Assembly: GCA_036346355.1 (NCBI GenBank)
Contig: CM070572.1
Location: 11,663,001 to 11,727,000, forward strand
Direction of reading: 5' to 3'
Origin: Rhipidocladum racemiflorum
Lineage: Eukaryota; Streptophyta; Magnoliopsida; Poales; Poaceae
DNA: 64,000 nucleotides
A program made the translations under genes and the position numbers. Below are positions 51,301-64,000 of this stretch, one piece after another. Every line of letters starts with the position of its first letter. Within the stretch, counting starts at the first letter, position 1. Under the pieces are notes generated by a model. The model did no database searches. It worked only from the letters and a program-made list of their open reading frames with translations, and was not told where the DNA came from.

Positions 51301-54300
51301 CCCAATGAGCTCCCGCTCATATCTTTGCCGCCAGAGCGTGTCGAAGCGGCGGCTCTTTGAAATAGGCGATCGGATGGTGCTCCTGCAGCAAGACCGCCCA
51401 GCCATGCGTGGGACGTCACACTCAACGATGAAGCCCTTGGTGAAGTCAGGCGGCGCCAACACAGAGCCGACGTCACGGCCGCCTTGAGCGCTGGAAGGCT
51501 GCCTGGACCTCGTCGTTCGGAAAAACCCTCCTTCTTGACAGAAGTGAGGCGCCGCAATCTTGCCGTAGTCGTGGGCGAACTTGCGGTAGTACCCGAGCGA
51601 GGCCCAGAAGCCACGCATCGCCGGCGCGAGTGCTTGGCGATCGTGAATGGCATACCTTGGCCGGGTCCATGGCCACACCTTGGCGGAGATGATGTGGCCT
51701 GTGTATGCCACTGACGGTGACCCAAAGATGCACTTGGATCGCTTGACGAAGAGGACATGGCGGTGAAGTTCGGCGAGGCGGCGCGAATGTGTCGCAAGTG
51801 ATCTCGCCAAGTCTTCTTTGTAAATCAATATATCATCAAAAACAAGGACGAACCGACGAAGAAATGGTCGGAGCGCGTCGTTCATGAGCGCTGAAATGTT
51901 GCTGGCGTTGCATAACCCGAACGGCATCACCAGAACTCATAGAATCCGTCATGGGTTCTAACGCCGTCTTGTGCACATCACGGCCGTGATCCGGACTTGG
52001 TGATAGCCGAGGCGGAGGTCGGCAAATTTTGGTGAAGAATCGCGCACCATGCACTCATCAAGGAGTTCGCCGACGACGGGATGGGAAATGCATCCTTGAT
52101 GGTAAGGGCATTAAGAGCAGTAGTCCACGCAAAACCGCCAAGCCCCGCCCCGCTTCTTGACCAGAAGATCTGCGATGAGAACGCCGAATCGCTGCGGCGT
52201 ATGATGCCTTGGTCCAAAGATTGCGGCGCATTGCCGTTCGGCTCCTTGTGCCGCCGGATAGCGGTAGGGGCCGAACCGCCACAGTGTAGAGCCGGGCTTG
52301 AGGATGATGGCGTGATCCGTCGCGCTGGCTGCGGTGGCAGCCGCTCTCGCAAACACCCCTCAAAGAAGTGCGCAGCCTCCTCAAGGAGGCGTTCGGTGTC
52401 GTGGTGGCGGCGCGAGTAGGGGTGGCCGACGGTCGGCGACGTCCGACCAGGAGACTTGTCGGCCTTAGTGCAGAAGGAGACGGTGCGGTCGACGGTCTCA
52501 CACCACCCGGCCAAGGGTGACCATCCATTGAGTCCCCAAGACGAGTCATACCGCGAGCGCATGACGAAAGGTCGATGAAGAACGTCTCACCTCGATGATG
52601 GCCGGCGCGGCGGATGACGCCCGGGCAAGTGGCCTTCGCCCGTTAGCCCGCAGTGGCCGTGAGGCGCGGCGGTGGATCAGCCGGCGGTCGCGGCGGCGTC
52701 CTCGGCGATGAAATTATGTGTGGAGCCGGTGTCGGGAAGCGCGACGAGGCGGTGGCGCCAGGGAGACCCGCGCTGCATGGAATCACAGATGGGCATACCG
52801 CCATCGCCCTGAGTGAGAAGACAGAGGCGCCTTCTCGATCGTCCCTCTTTGGTTCCTTGTCGTGGCCCGCAATCTCGACGCCGTTGAGGTAGAAGATCTG
52901 CGGCAGACACGATTGTGGCCGCGGGAGTATGGCTCATTGCGCTTGAAGCAGAGGCCGAGACGGCAGCGCCGTTCGCTGTTCCTCCTGGGATGCCACTTCA
53001 AAGCGGGCCTTCTGTCATGCGTGGCCGCGCCGGCCAGTAGTGCGGAAGAAGCGAACTGGCCAGCCGAGGCGCCGATCTGGAAGCGAGGGCGAGGGCTCCC
53101 GGCGGCCGGTGGAGGTAGCCGCGCCAACTCCATCTGCTTTCGACCTGACGGCGAGACTCATGGCCCCGGCGAGCGTCTCCGGATTGTGGATGCGACAGGC
53201 GTGGCTCAATGGGGAAGAAGGCCACCGGTGTAGAGTTGGACGCTACTGGTCCTCCCCCGAGCCGCCCAGGCAAAGCAGAGCTCGAAACTCGTTGGAGTAT
53301 TCCTCCACGGTCCCGGCGCGACATTCGACAACTCGAGCAGGGCGCCGAGCGGAGAGGTGGGCCGAAACGAAGGTTGAGGAGGTCCTTGAATCGTCCCATG
53401 GCGGCGTTCCTCGTCTTCCTGCAATCGATGTACCACACGGTGCGACGTCCTCGAGATTGTAGGAGGCCATCCACACGCGCTCCTCCGGCATGATGCGCCT
53501 GGCGAAAATAGGATTCGCATGTGTTGATGAAGAGCATCGGATCGGTCTTGCCATCGGCGAAATCGAGCTTGAATCTTGGGGGCCGATCCAGATCGCGAGG
53601 AGGCTCCTCGCGCCCGCCGCCGCTGCTGTTCGACGATGATGACGACTTGTCCTTCATGGTGGCCATGTCGGCCTTCACGGAAGACAACTCAGTCTTGAAC
53701 GACTTCATCATCTCCATGAGGTCCTTGATGGTGGGTTCAGCCATGGTGGTGGAGGTGTGCGTGGAGGGGGATGGTGGAGGGCTGGAGCGGTTGTCCGAGG
53801 ATCTACGTGATGCTGATACCAGGTTGATACCAGGTTGTCAAGCGCCTCAACGCCCAACGTTGCCCGACCGCGGCTACGTAATTCGTAGTCGCGCTCCAGG
53901 CCTTCACCGTGAGAAGATCTCACCGGTGGCTTGAGAGAGTTTGAGGGAGAGGAGCAACTTTAGAATAATTGATCTTGCTTAATCCTCTCCAAGTCTAATA
54001 CATGATATATATAGCCAATTGCCCAACCAATTTCTCCTCTGATTAAGGCATGCAAAAGGAAACTACCAATTTCTCCTTAATTCCTCTGATTAAGGCATGC
54101 AAAAGGAAACTACCAATTTCTCCTCTAATTAAGGCATGCAAAAGGAAACTAGGTCTTATCTTTCTAAACTTAGCCACTGATGGTGGCTCCTGCCTTGGGC
54201 GCGCGCTCCGCAGCCCTCCTGGCGTCACGACGGCGCCTATAGGTGCGCCCGTACATGACATATTCCAAACAAACCCTTTAAAATACATATTAAAGTTGAG

Positions 54301-57300
54301 TATATAGGAGCATCAAGCAACTCACTGATAAACAAGTCCAGAAACTAGTTTAGTTAACAAACCAAAAAAAAAAATACAAACAATAATTACTTGCAAGAGT
54401 CTGTTCATAGGAACTGGTCTTCTTAGATCCCATATAATCTCTTTAACAGCATTTAATTGACTAGGAGTAAGCGAATAAGGAAGAGCCTTCAACAATTTCT
54501 TTGCAAGCGGAGACCACTCGTCGACACCAACAGTATTTAGCTCATGATTTTTACACTTCAATAATAATTCTTCCTTCTCAACCTGTGTACCAACTGCTTC
54601 AAGCATTTGAAATAGTCTCCCCAACTGAAATAATAACAAATGGTTTTTTTTATTCAGAGTAATAATAACAAATGTTGTTGTAATGGCACATGTTCATTTG
54701 CAAAGTAAAAAAACCAAGATATGATGAAAAATAATAATGGATTTGAAGAAATGTGGGCATGGGTGCATGACATTCACCAAAACTATACAATCCAGAAAAA
54801 AAATGATGATTTATCATATCAACATAATCAAACCAAAAATATCAAGCTTCCTCCAGCAAGTTGCTTACTGACAAGTATACAAAATGGTATTGAAATTTCT
54901 AGAATTCTAGTATAGCAAGCTCTTGCAGAGATGCCACCACAGTTGGATAAAAATATATATTATAATTTATTGTTTGATGAAGCAAAAGTGCTGGAAACAA
55001 CCGCTTTTTTAGCAAAAGAAGATGCCATTATCCAAAGTAGTACTAAAAAAGGTCATCTGAGCGAGGTGATTTACTGAATCATATGATGCTACCACTAAGT
55101 ATATGTCAGGAATATATAATGATACCTGGAGGTAAAAGAAATCATCAAATATAAGCCTTCTCCGAGCAAAATCAGCTTCATCCCGATTCTTAGGTTTGTG
55201 AATTCCCATGTAAGCCTAAAATTAACCAAAATGACGTTGAAGACAGCATTTAGGAGGGCACAAAGATGACAGAAAATACGATATAACATAAGTTCGAACA
55301 GATAAAATACAGCTATATCAGTTATTGCTTGGAATCAAGCAGTTGTTATTTCTCCCACAAATTTTTACTAAATGTTCCAAATCTGGAGATTGAAAAAAGG
55401 GATCTGCCGTGTATTAGTTAATAGTGAGTTGCTGAACATGTCTGGTATGACCTCCAGTGGTTGAAGAGATCAGCACACCGGGATGGTTAACACAATAACA
55501 CTTAACACACATATATCCAAAAATAATGAGAAGTTTGATCTCTAGGTTCCGATTGTAGTTGGTGCAACAAGAGTAACATGTATTAAGTGAAGTATAATTA
55601 GTGGTATTGCTTACATCAAAGAGGTTTGGCAAGTTGAAGTCAACGAGAACCTCGGTAGGCATAGGATCAATGTCTGGAGTCAGCATCTTCAAGGCCCTGT
55701 GCACAATTGTAAATTCTTTCATAGCCAAATGGAACAAAATAATGTGCAACTAAAAGCATTTCATATAAGGTAAGGTGGTTCACTCTTTATGTTTTGGAAT
55801 CACCCCTTGAAGTGTCAACATAATTTAAGTTACTCACCTGAATATATCAAGTTATTTTCGTTTTAATCAAGAAGCAACTTATCATAAACACAACCATCAG
55901 TCCATAACAATATTTCCACTTTTCCATTGCAGCCAATTTACAAATTTGACCGAATCATATTTTGGGGATACAGAACCAAAAGTTTCAACATATATTTGAT
56001 GAAGAATATAATTGTGGACTTAGATGAACATTAAAATAACTGTGGACTTAGATGAACATCACTTAGGGCCCAGTGTTCATTTAGAACCTAGAAAAATACT
56101 CGAGGCTTGCACTGACCTAGAGATGGAATGGCCCAGCAAACTTGGTTTCAATCCTGCTTTTGATGGGTATATAGGATATGGTTTCCTGTCAAGCATGGTG
56201 CTTTGTTTCTCCTCTTCTTCAAGCATGTCAATAGTGTACTCCTTCAACTCATAATGGTCATTAGCGAGTGCCTTCTTGATCTGCACACACAGAATTAGCG
56301 CAAGGTTATTCACCAGATATAGGCCATTAATTCTGTCCCTTACATACATTAGAGACAATATCTGCACAATAGAGCTACTTTATACCTTCTTACAAGTACA
56401 GTGTACTTACACAAAGAGTAAATGAATTTTTATGGTTACTGTCATTTTGTATAATCGCACTACCAAACGAATGTTAGGAAGAAAGAACAAAAGGATTCAA
56501 GAAGCACCAGTAGAAAGGATCAACAAGTAGCAAGTAACAGAGAAAAATATTTTAATTCACCAACCTTACCACTGACATAAACAAGATCCCCCTCTCTGTA
56601 CTTGGATGATATACAATTAAGAAAAGATTGAGAAGAGAAACGTGTGCCACTGAAAAATTTCTTGAGGTGCAAATGAATCGTCTTCTTTTGCTCTGCTCCA
56701 GAGTTACAACTCTTAACTGAAGAGCTTGACTCAGTCTCAATTATTGAACAACCAACAACAACCTCAAGAAAACCTAAAGTGTACTTAATCCTGATTCCCC
56801 TGAGAAAACAGACACAGTATTTATAAGAAGGCGTAGAAAAAAAAATCAATAATGATGTACTGCTTTCGCCATGAAGGAAAATGACAGCCACAAAAGAAAT
56901 TATAAAACCAATAAGATTATAATATAAGCATAACTATCTAAAGATATCTTAGTATACAGGAGCAGCACGAATATCAGAATAAAATGGAATGCTGTTTTTC
57001 TTTTTTCCTTTTCTTTTTTTGTACTGCATAATTGAAAATTGATTGGACTCTTCTAGTGTTTTTACATTTTCTCAGTAATCAGCAACATTACGAACCAATT
57101 CTTATTTAAAATAATAATTTCTATCCTATCCATTTGACCAGCACACATAAACATGAATTTGCTTGCAGCACACAGCATCCACAACAATTCAACATTTTAA
57201 TCCCTTCCAAAATTGTACCGGAATAGACTAAACACCACCACCTGAGCATGACCAAGAAAATGGGGGAATTTTTTATAGACGTGCTGTAGCGCTGAATCAC

Positions 57301-60300
57301 TGCCTTGTCACAGCAGTCAAATGCGCCCATGATAATGCTGGGAAATTATTTTAATTGGAGATAGTGATAAGAGAATCATTAGGCCAACTTCAATGAACAA
57401 GATAAATATCAGGGGTTGGGAACAAGACTAATTGAAATATTAACTTTGTGTTGGCAAGACCGTATCCAAATGATCCCAGGAGGTGCAATATTCCCATGAA
57501 TTTTTTAAGATTAGAATAGTGTCAACTGTTTTCCAGAAAAAAAAAATTGTTGTTTGACCAACTTTTCTTTTTGTTGCCTTATTTCTAACTATTTGACCTT
57601 CAGACTTCAGAAAAAATTGTAGCAACCATAGTTTTTCATCTAAATTTATCTGTTATAGGTCTAAGAGAGATGAATCAAATATCTGTTATAGGTCTAGGAG
57701 AGACGAATCAATCACCCATTCCTTATCCCTAAACTGTCTGCCCCTTCTGTATGATTTGTATGGCTCTGTCACCAAGTGTTGAGTTTGGTCCTAGCGTCAT
57801 TGAACTATGTTACCTATAGCTATAAATGGCTGCATCTAAGAGATAAAATGCTACATGCCATATTAGTTCAACTTTCCCCCCAAAGAATTAGAAAGTTTAA
57901 TTCGTAAATCATAACCACTAATGGATTAATATTCTACAATATTAACCATAAAAGGAGCATTAAAACAGATACTGTGGAGTCAAATCAGGAAAGTTCTCAT
58001 GTGGCTTCAGTTCCAAAGAAAAAGCCAACAGCAAACCTCGTACTCATATTTGTACATATTCAATTACCTGGAAGAAACAACAGCTCCAAATAACATGATG
58101 TACTGTCCATCTTCAATTAAACCTTGAGGATTTTGTAGATCTGCGTAGGTCCGGGGAAAATGCTGCAATAATTTCCGGACCTATAAAGAAGAAATAAATT
58201 ACATGTGAAGAATTTATCAAAATCAAAAGACAACACAGAATGAAGTGACTCCACTCCTGGTACCGTATGGAAACCGCCATTCTCTAGCTGGCGATATTGC
58301 CTACTAGTTGTTCCAGGCAAACACCTTATACTTCTGTCCAAGATACTACCATCAGTAGTTGTAGCATCAGCCAATGACTCTGGACAAGCCTCCCTATCAA
58401 CTGCCGGTTCATGAGAAATATGCTGTGTCATGTGAGAACTCTCTTCACTGACTGACAGATGATCTACATTTGTGAGGGATGGACCTAATGGATGACATTT
58501 GTCAGCAAATTCATACGATGTCTCCAAATTTCCACCAGACACTTGGACGAACTTTGTGAGGTTTTCAGAAAGTACAGCTTCTTTGTAATTCATGCTAGTA
58601 GAATCATCATATAGTTCAATAGGTGATGAATCGCCAATTTTTATGCATGGAAACTTTGCAGAAATTTCTGGGAAGTCAATTTCTTCGAAGACACTTATCA
58701 GCTCTGTAGCAGATTCTTTGTGGGCTCTTTCTTTCTCAATTAAATCTTGGGTATTACTATAACCCATCAAAACAGACACCTGCAACCATACATATTTCAG
58801 AGTATGTTTACTATTTGCCGAAAGTAAAGATGAATAATAATAGTTTGTGTATTGTTAGTGAAAAGCAACATCAAGCAGACAACTGCGCAAATGAAAAATC
58901 AGGAATTATTAAGTAGAGTAATTGTATAGACTTCAAGGAAAGCTCCAATGATCATAATAAAACATCGCACACATGGCAAACTAAGAAATTATCGCATTTT
59001 TCTGAATCATAGATCAGATCTCTAGTAGTTAACATCTTCCAAGCACCAAAAAAATGTGATTAGCAAAAGCTACACAGCATCATTTGAAAGTCCGTGTATT
59101 GCCATTGTGAAAAAAGTTGCCACGCAGTAAAAGTTTGGAAACATACAACATTAGTACGAGAACTTACAGAATGGAAACAATTTTTCAATTCCAACATAAA
59201 CTATCGAGATCGAAGCATGGATAGTATAGTAGGACTGAGATGTGGGAACAGATGAAATAGACAAAAAGCAATCTCACTACTTATGCGTGGCAAACTCGGA
59301 GGTTATAACTTATAACTAACAAGTGACAGCAACCAAATGGTCACAAAGCGCATACTTTATTCAGGAGCTTTGATCGCTCCGACATGCCATCCACCTCCAA
59401 CAGTTTCTGCACGGACGTGTGATTCTCACGCGAACACCACCGGAAGAGCTTAGAGCAGAGAGTGTTGCTAAACCTGTAATCCAAAAAATACAATTAATTT
59501 CCCCATCACTAGTCGCTACTCGCTAGTCATGTCATGATGCAGGCACAAATTAGCAGAAAAGGTAGAAACATAATCCTAAAGTATCTACAAAACAAATACC
59601 TCATTTTAGAAACGATCCTTTTAGAACGCCCCCTCCGAAACTCCAAAGAGATCGCCCTCACTAGATGGTTCTCACTGCCACCCTGAAGTGAAGCGACCTC
59701 GAAAATTCAGGCGAGGAAGGGGTTTAGTAAGCTAACAAACGAAGGGAAGCAGAATTAATACCTTAAGCCATGATTGCACGGAGGAGGAAGCGATCATGGG
59801 GGAGGCCGGCCAGGAGAGACCCCTCGCAATTCGCCGCAGCGCCCAATTCGTCAAGCGCGAAGAGGAATACCATCAAATTCCAGAGAGCGAAGGAGGCGGA
59901 GAAGCAAGAGCCGGTGCCTAGTAGCGCGATGGCGGCGAAGAGTGAGAGTGGGGGAAGAAGCGCAGAGGGGCCGAAGCAGGGGAGCGCAGCTGCGCGGCGT
60001 ATACAGGATAGAGAACTAGAAGCCACGGAAGTATCCGGTAGCCCGTAAGGGCGCTCACCGCTCTAGGGGTTTACGATAGAGAACCTAACGCCGCTGAGGA
60101 CGGGCGTCAGTTTCCCCAAACTCGCCGGAGCGCGCGCGCCATGCGGCGGCGGGAAGAAGCCCTCGCGGACGCGAACGGAGGCCTGGGGCTCCAGGCACTA
60201 GCAGCGCGGGCGAGCAGCGTCGTCGTCGTCTCGTCGGACGGGGGCGTGGGTGTGTGGTTTGCCCGTGTGAGCAGTGGCCGAGTGAGTAGGGTCCATGGGA

Positions 60301-63300
60301 CAATAGCAAGGAGATTTTTTTTAAGCACATTTCAGGAGGAGAGACCTATTTCAAATACAAGTTATACAAATTTTAAAGATAATCAGTAGAAAAAAACATC
60401 TTAATATAAAGATAATCAGTAGAAAGAAACATCTTAATATTGTTATTAATAAACTTACACTTTGCCTGTATCTTACTTTTCTTTTTAAAATTTTCCAAGT
60501 TATGCATATTTTCACTTTGCTGCCTTAACCAGTGCTGTTTATATGCTTTTCTTTTTTAATGTTGCACAAATATTAAAGCATGAATGAAGAGTAGATAGCA
60601 ATTACTTACTATTCACTTGCTTCAAAATCTGTGCAACTTGTACTAACAGGTAAAGCATAGAATCACTCATCTTAAAACAATATTTAATACATATGTACTA
60701 CCACTAGGATTGGCTTGGTAATCCCTTTCAGTGTACAAATGAATAGCCCGGCTGAATGCACAGAGAGATTCTTGTTGTCATCAGATATATAACTACAATG
60801 TCAGGAGATGAAGACTGCGTGTTAAAAAAAACAACACAAGGATGGATATCAAAAACACAATAGGATTCGTATTTGAGTAATTATAAACCAAACTATCTAT
60901 GAACATGACAATTTGGTTGAACTGAAAAATACACTGAAGATAGGGCCTTCGATGGCCATGTGCCATCTAGGCACCGACACAGGGCCTCCAAATCAGAGTT
61001 CAAGGCCATTAGCAACGCTCGCAATCTGATCCACCTTGATTAGTTTATTTACTCGCATAGTACTTGAAAATGATAGCATTTGAAAATGATGTTTTCGAGA
61101 AGATTAATTATGAAGATATAATTAAAGATTTTATTTTAAGAAATGCTAGGTGAATGATGCTTTTTAGTAGAACATGAGGTCAGTACTATCTTGACTCTTT
61201 TAGCATTGACATTTGATATATTCCTAAATTTCGTAAGAAAAAGCACATATTAAAGTTATATAATTGTTTGAAAGTATGTCTTATTTATAGTATACATGAA
61301 TTTTTTTTTTCAAATTTTAGAGTCTCAATTTGCATTTCACTCCGAGACTCCAAATTTCTGGAGACGGCCCTGGTCTGAAGATATTATCAAAACATACCAA
61401 AATCAATGACTTTGCGAGCTGAGACAGCAGAAGAAATACGAGTTTGCTCTTCAGAATCAATGTTTTTATAACTGGGATTTAAACATATTTGACACAGATA
61501 GGATAACAAAGAGGAAAAAAAACAGAGATAAAAATAGGGAAAAAATGATATGAGCATACCTTGTTGATAGAAACTACACCTTCAGTTTGCTTACCTTGAC
61601 CAACTATAGAGGGGTTAATATCTTTAAAATCTTTCAAGAACGGCAAGTTCTGTAAATCTGCATTAATATCATCTACCCTATGTGCTCGGCTATTTCTTTT
61701 GACCGGATAGTGCAAGAAGATCCCACATTGGTTCCCAGTTTAATAGAGATTGGTTCATGGTTAACAAAAAAAACGGTTGAAAATCGCGGTTTTTGACCGT
61801 GCCGAGCCGGTTCGCCATTTAAAACCGGTTTTTGGTGCAAGCCGACCGGTTTTGGGTCTAAATCATGTCACAACATTGCAACGTTCAATCGGATGGTCAA
61901 AAACCGATCAAAACTGGTCAAAACCGATAGGTTTTTTATTTTATTTTTTTGTTTGAATTTTTGAATTTTATTTTTATTTTTATACCCTTCGGTTTCTAAC
62001 GATTTTCCATAGATTTTTGGCTCGATATTTTCGAATTTTGAATTTCGGTTTTCCATTGGTTTTTTCGGTTTCGGTTTTGTTAACCCTGGATTGGTTAACC
62101 CAATGGTAGCGGGTCTTTGAATATGGAGAAATACAGGTTTATATAAAAGAAAGACTAAAAACATGGAAGCAACAACAAACATATACGTACTTATTGGTTG
62201 TTGCCAAAAAAAACAGAGGGAAATGAGTACTTATTGGTTGTCCGAAACAGCACCAATTTCACAGAATCACAATACAAAAATCACAGAACATTCACAATAA
62301 CTCACATTGCACATCACATTCACATAAGGGCCTTTTAAACAATATATAGTACATAAGGAAAATCTTATAACTTTATTTACAATATAACCCTTCTTGATGA
62401 TCTACATGCATGTAATTTGTTCCATGTGAGTCGTCATCACCGCTAAGACATACCCCATCTGCACACGGAGGTATCTCATTGAATTGGTTGTACTCTTCTT
62501 CATCTATGACATTTTCAACTCTAACGATCCTCCTTTTGCCATGAAGGACGACGTGCAACCTCGGATTGGCCGGATCACGCACGTAGAAGACTTGAGTTGC
62601 TTGCTTAGCAAGAATGAACAGTTCATCTTTGTAGGCGAGTCTATTGAGATCCATAAGAGTAAAACCTCTCTTGTCAACCTTCACTCCTTGTGGAAGTCTC
62701 ACCCATTTACATCGGAACAATAGAACTTGGTATATTCTATAATCGAGCTCCCATATTTCTTCGATCATCCCGTAGTTGGAGTTCATTGCGGTTGAGGTTC
62801 CTCTTTTCGAGTGATTATCAGACAAAGCATCTATGCTCACACCACTGTTTTGAACTGTATTCTTTGCATCTTGACTTTCATTATAAAATGTGTAGCCATT
62901 AATATCATACCCCTGCCATGTATGTACATTAAATCTTGATCCGTCAGCCAACCATTTCACAGCCTGACTGACGGAGAACTTCGCCTTTTCTTTAAACCAT
63001 GTGAGGAATCGATCGTTGTGTTCTCGTGTAATGGAAAGCTCATCCATATGTCGGTTCTCTTCATGTAATTTGAATTTGTGCTGCTGGATGTATGGATGAA
63101 CTTCTACGCTGTGTTGCAAAACTGTAAAATATGTTTTACAGTACATATCAACTTGTGGACTCATTAGATTAGACCCAATGGTTCCTTTGCCATCAAGTTT
63201 GCCCTCATGAAGAGATACATGAACACCAATTGGTTGTAAAACTGCCTTCATGAAGAGATACAGGAACACCAATTAGTTGTCTTTTACTTAGATAGTCCAC

Positions 63301-64000
63301 GCAGAACTCAATAACCTCTTCAGTTCCATAACCTTCAACAATACAACCCTCATGCTTCGATCGATTCCTCACGTATGACTTTAATATACCCATGTACCTC
63401 TCGAACGGATACATGTAACGTACGAATGTGGGTCCACATATTTTAATCTCTCTAACAAGGTGAACAACGTGGTGGACCATGACGTCGAAGAATGATGGGG
63501 GAAATGCATCTCAAGCTGACAGAGAGTCTGTACCACCTCACTCTGTAAGTTATCCAATACATCAGGATCAATAACCTTGCTAGAAATCGCATTGAAGAAA
63601 TAGCATAGCTTCATGATTGCCAACCTAACATCCTCTGGCAGAATATTTCTGATTGCAACAGGGAGCATTTAGGTCATCAAGACATGACAGTCGTGAGACT
63701 TCATACCAAGCAACTTTAAATCATCCATGGACACAAGCTTCTTAATATTTGCGGAGTACCCCGATGGAAATTTAATAACTTGCAGACAGTTGCAGAGCTC
63801 TTCTTTCTCCTTTTTTTTGGACAAGGTGTAGCATGCAGCTGGGATGTACGGACCTTTTCCATCCTCGTCTATAACTGCATGCTTGGGTCTTATTCCCATG
63901 TAGGCCATATCACGGCGAGCATTCACACCATCTTTGGTCTTCCCAAGTATGTTGAGCAGGATGCCAACCAAATTATCGCAAACATTCTTCTCAACGTGCA

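Overview
This window is nuclear DNA of a flowering plant, almost certainly a grass (Poaceae). The signs are GC-rich first exons, spliceosomal GT-AG introns, Stowaway and Tourist miniature elements in introns and intergenic DNA, an Au-SINE-like tail, and nested Ty1/copia and Ty3/gypsy LTR retrotransposons. I cannot name the species. No tRNA, rRNA or CRISPR array was seen, and nothing bacterial.

Layout. At 1-3.4 kb lies a frameshifted small heat-shock protein gene (minus strand). Its coding part is separated from a heat-shock promoter by an Ac/Ds-like hAT element. At 3.7-6.8 kb is an intact seven-exon gene for a plastid ArsA-like P-loop ATPase (At1g26090 type, minus). From 7.5 to 33.5 kb is a retrotransposon block. 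It holds a copia RT fragment, a roughly 2.7 kb solo LTR (9445-21520) split by a young 9.3 kb copia element (10045-19370), and an 11.4 kb gypsy element of Tat type (22119-33530). The gypsy element carries an antisense plant-mobile-domain ORF. At 33.7-38.1 kb is a plus-strand nine-coding-exon gene for an uncharacterised 414-residue protein. At 39.0-45.4 kb is a 14-exon ER HSP70 (HYOU1/GRP170 type, Hsp70-17) ending in HDEL (minus), with a textbook ERSE upstream. At 46.4-59.8 kb is a 17-exon organellar RecG helicase (minus); one intron holds a 5 kb gypsy element. From 61.5 to 64 kb there is an orphan ORF, a small hAT element with a perfect 8-bp duplication, and the broken C-terminal half of a CACTA transposase running off the window.

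For the three large genes I rebuilt exon chains by hand from splice signals and family similarity. In each the reading phase closes exactly (1284, 2697 and 2949 nt). The uncharacterised gene also closes (1245 nt). Host gene functions are independent: plastid ATPase, ER protein folding under unfolded-protein stress, and organellar DNA recombination or replication-fork repair. Most of the rest is mobile DNA, datable in order by nesting and target-site duplications.
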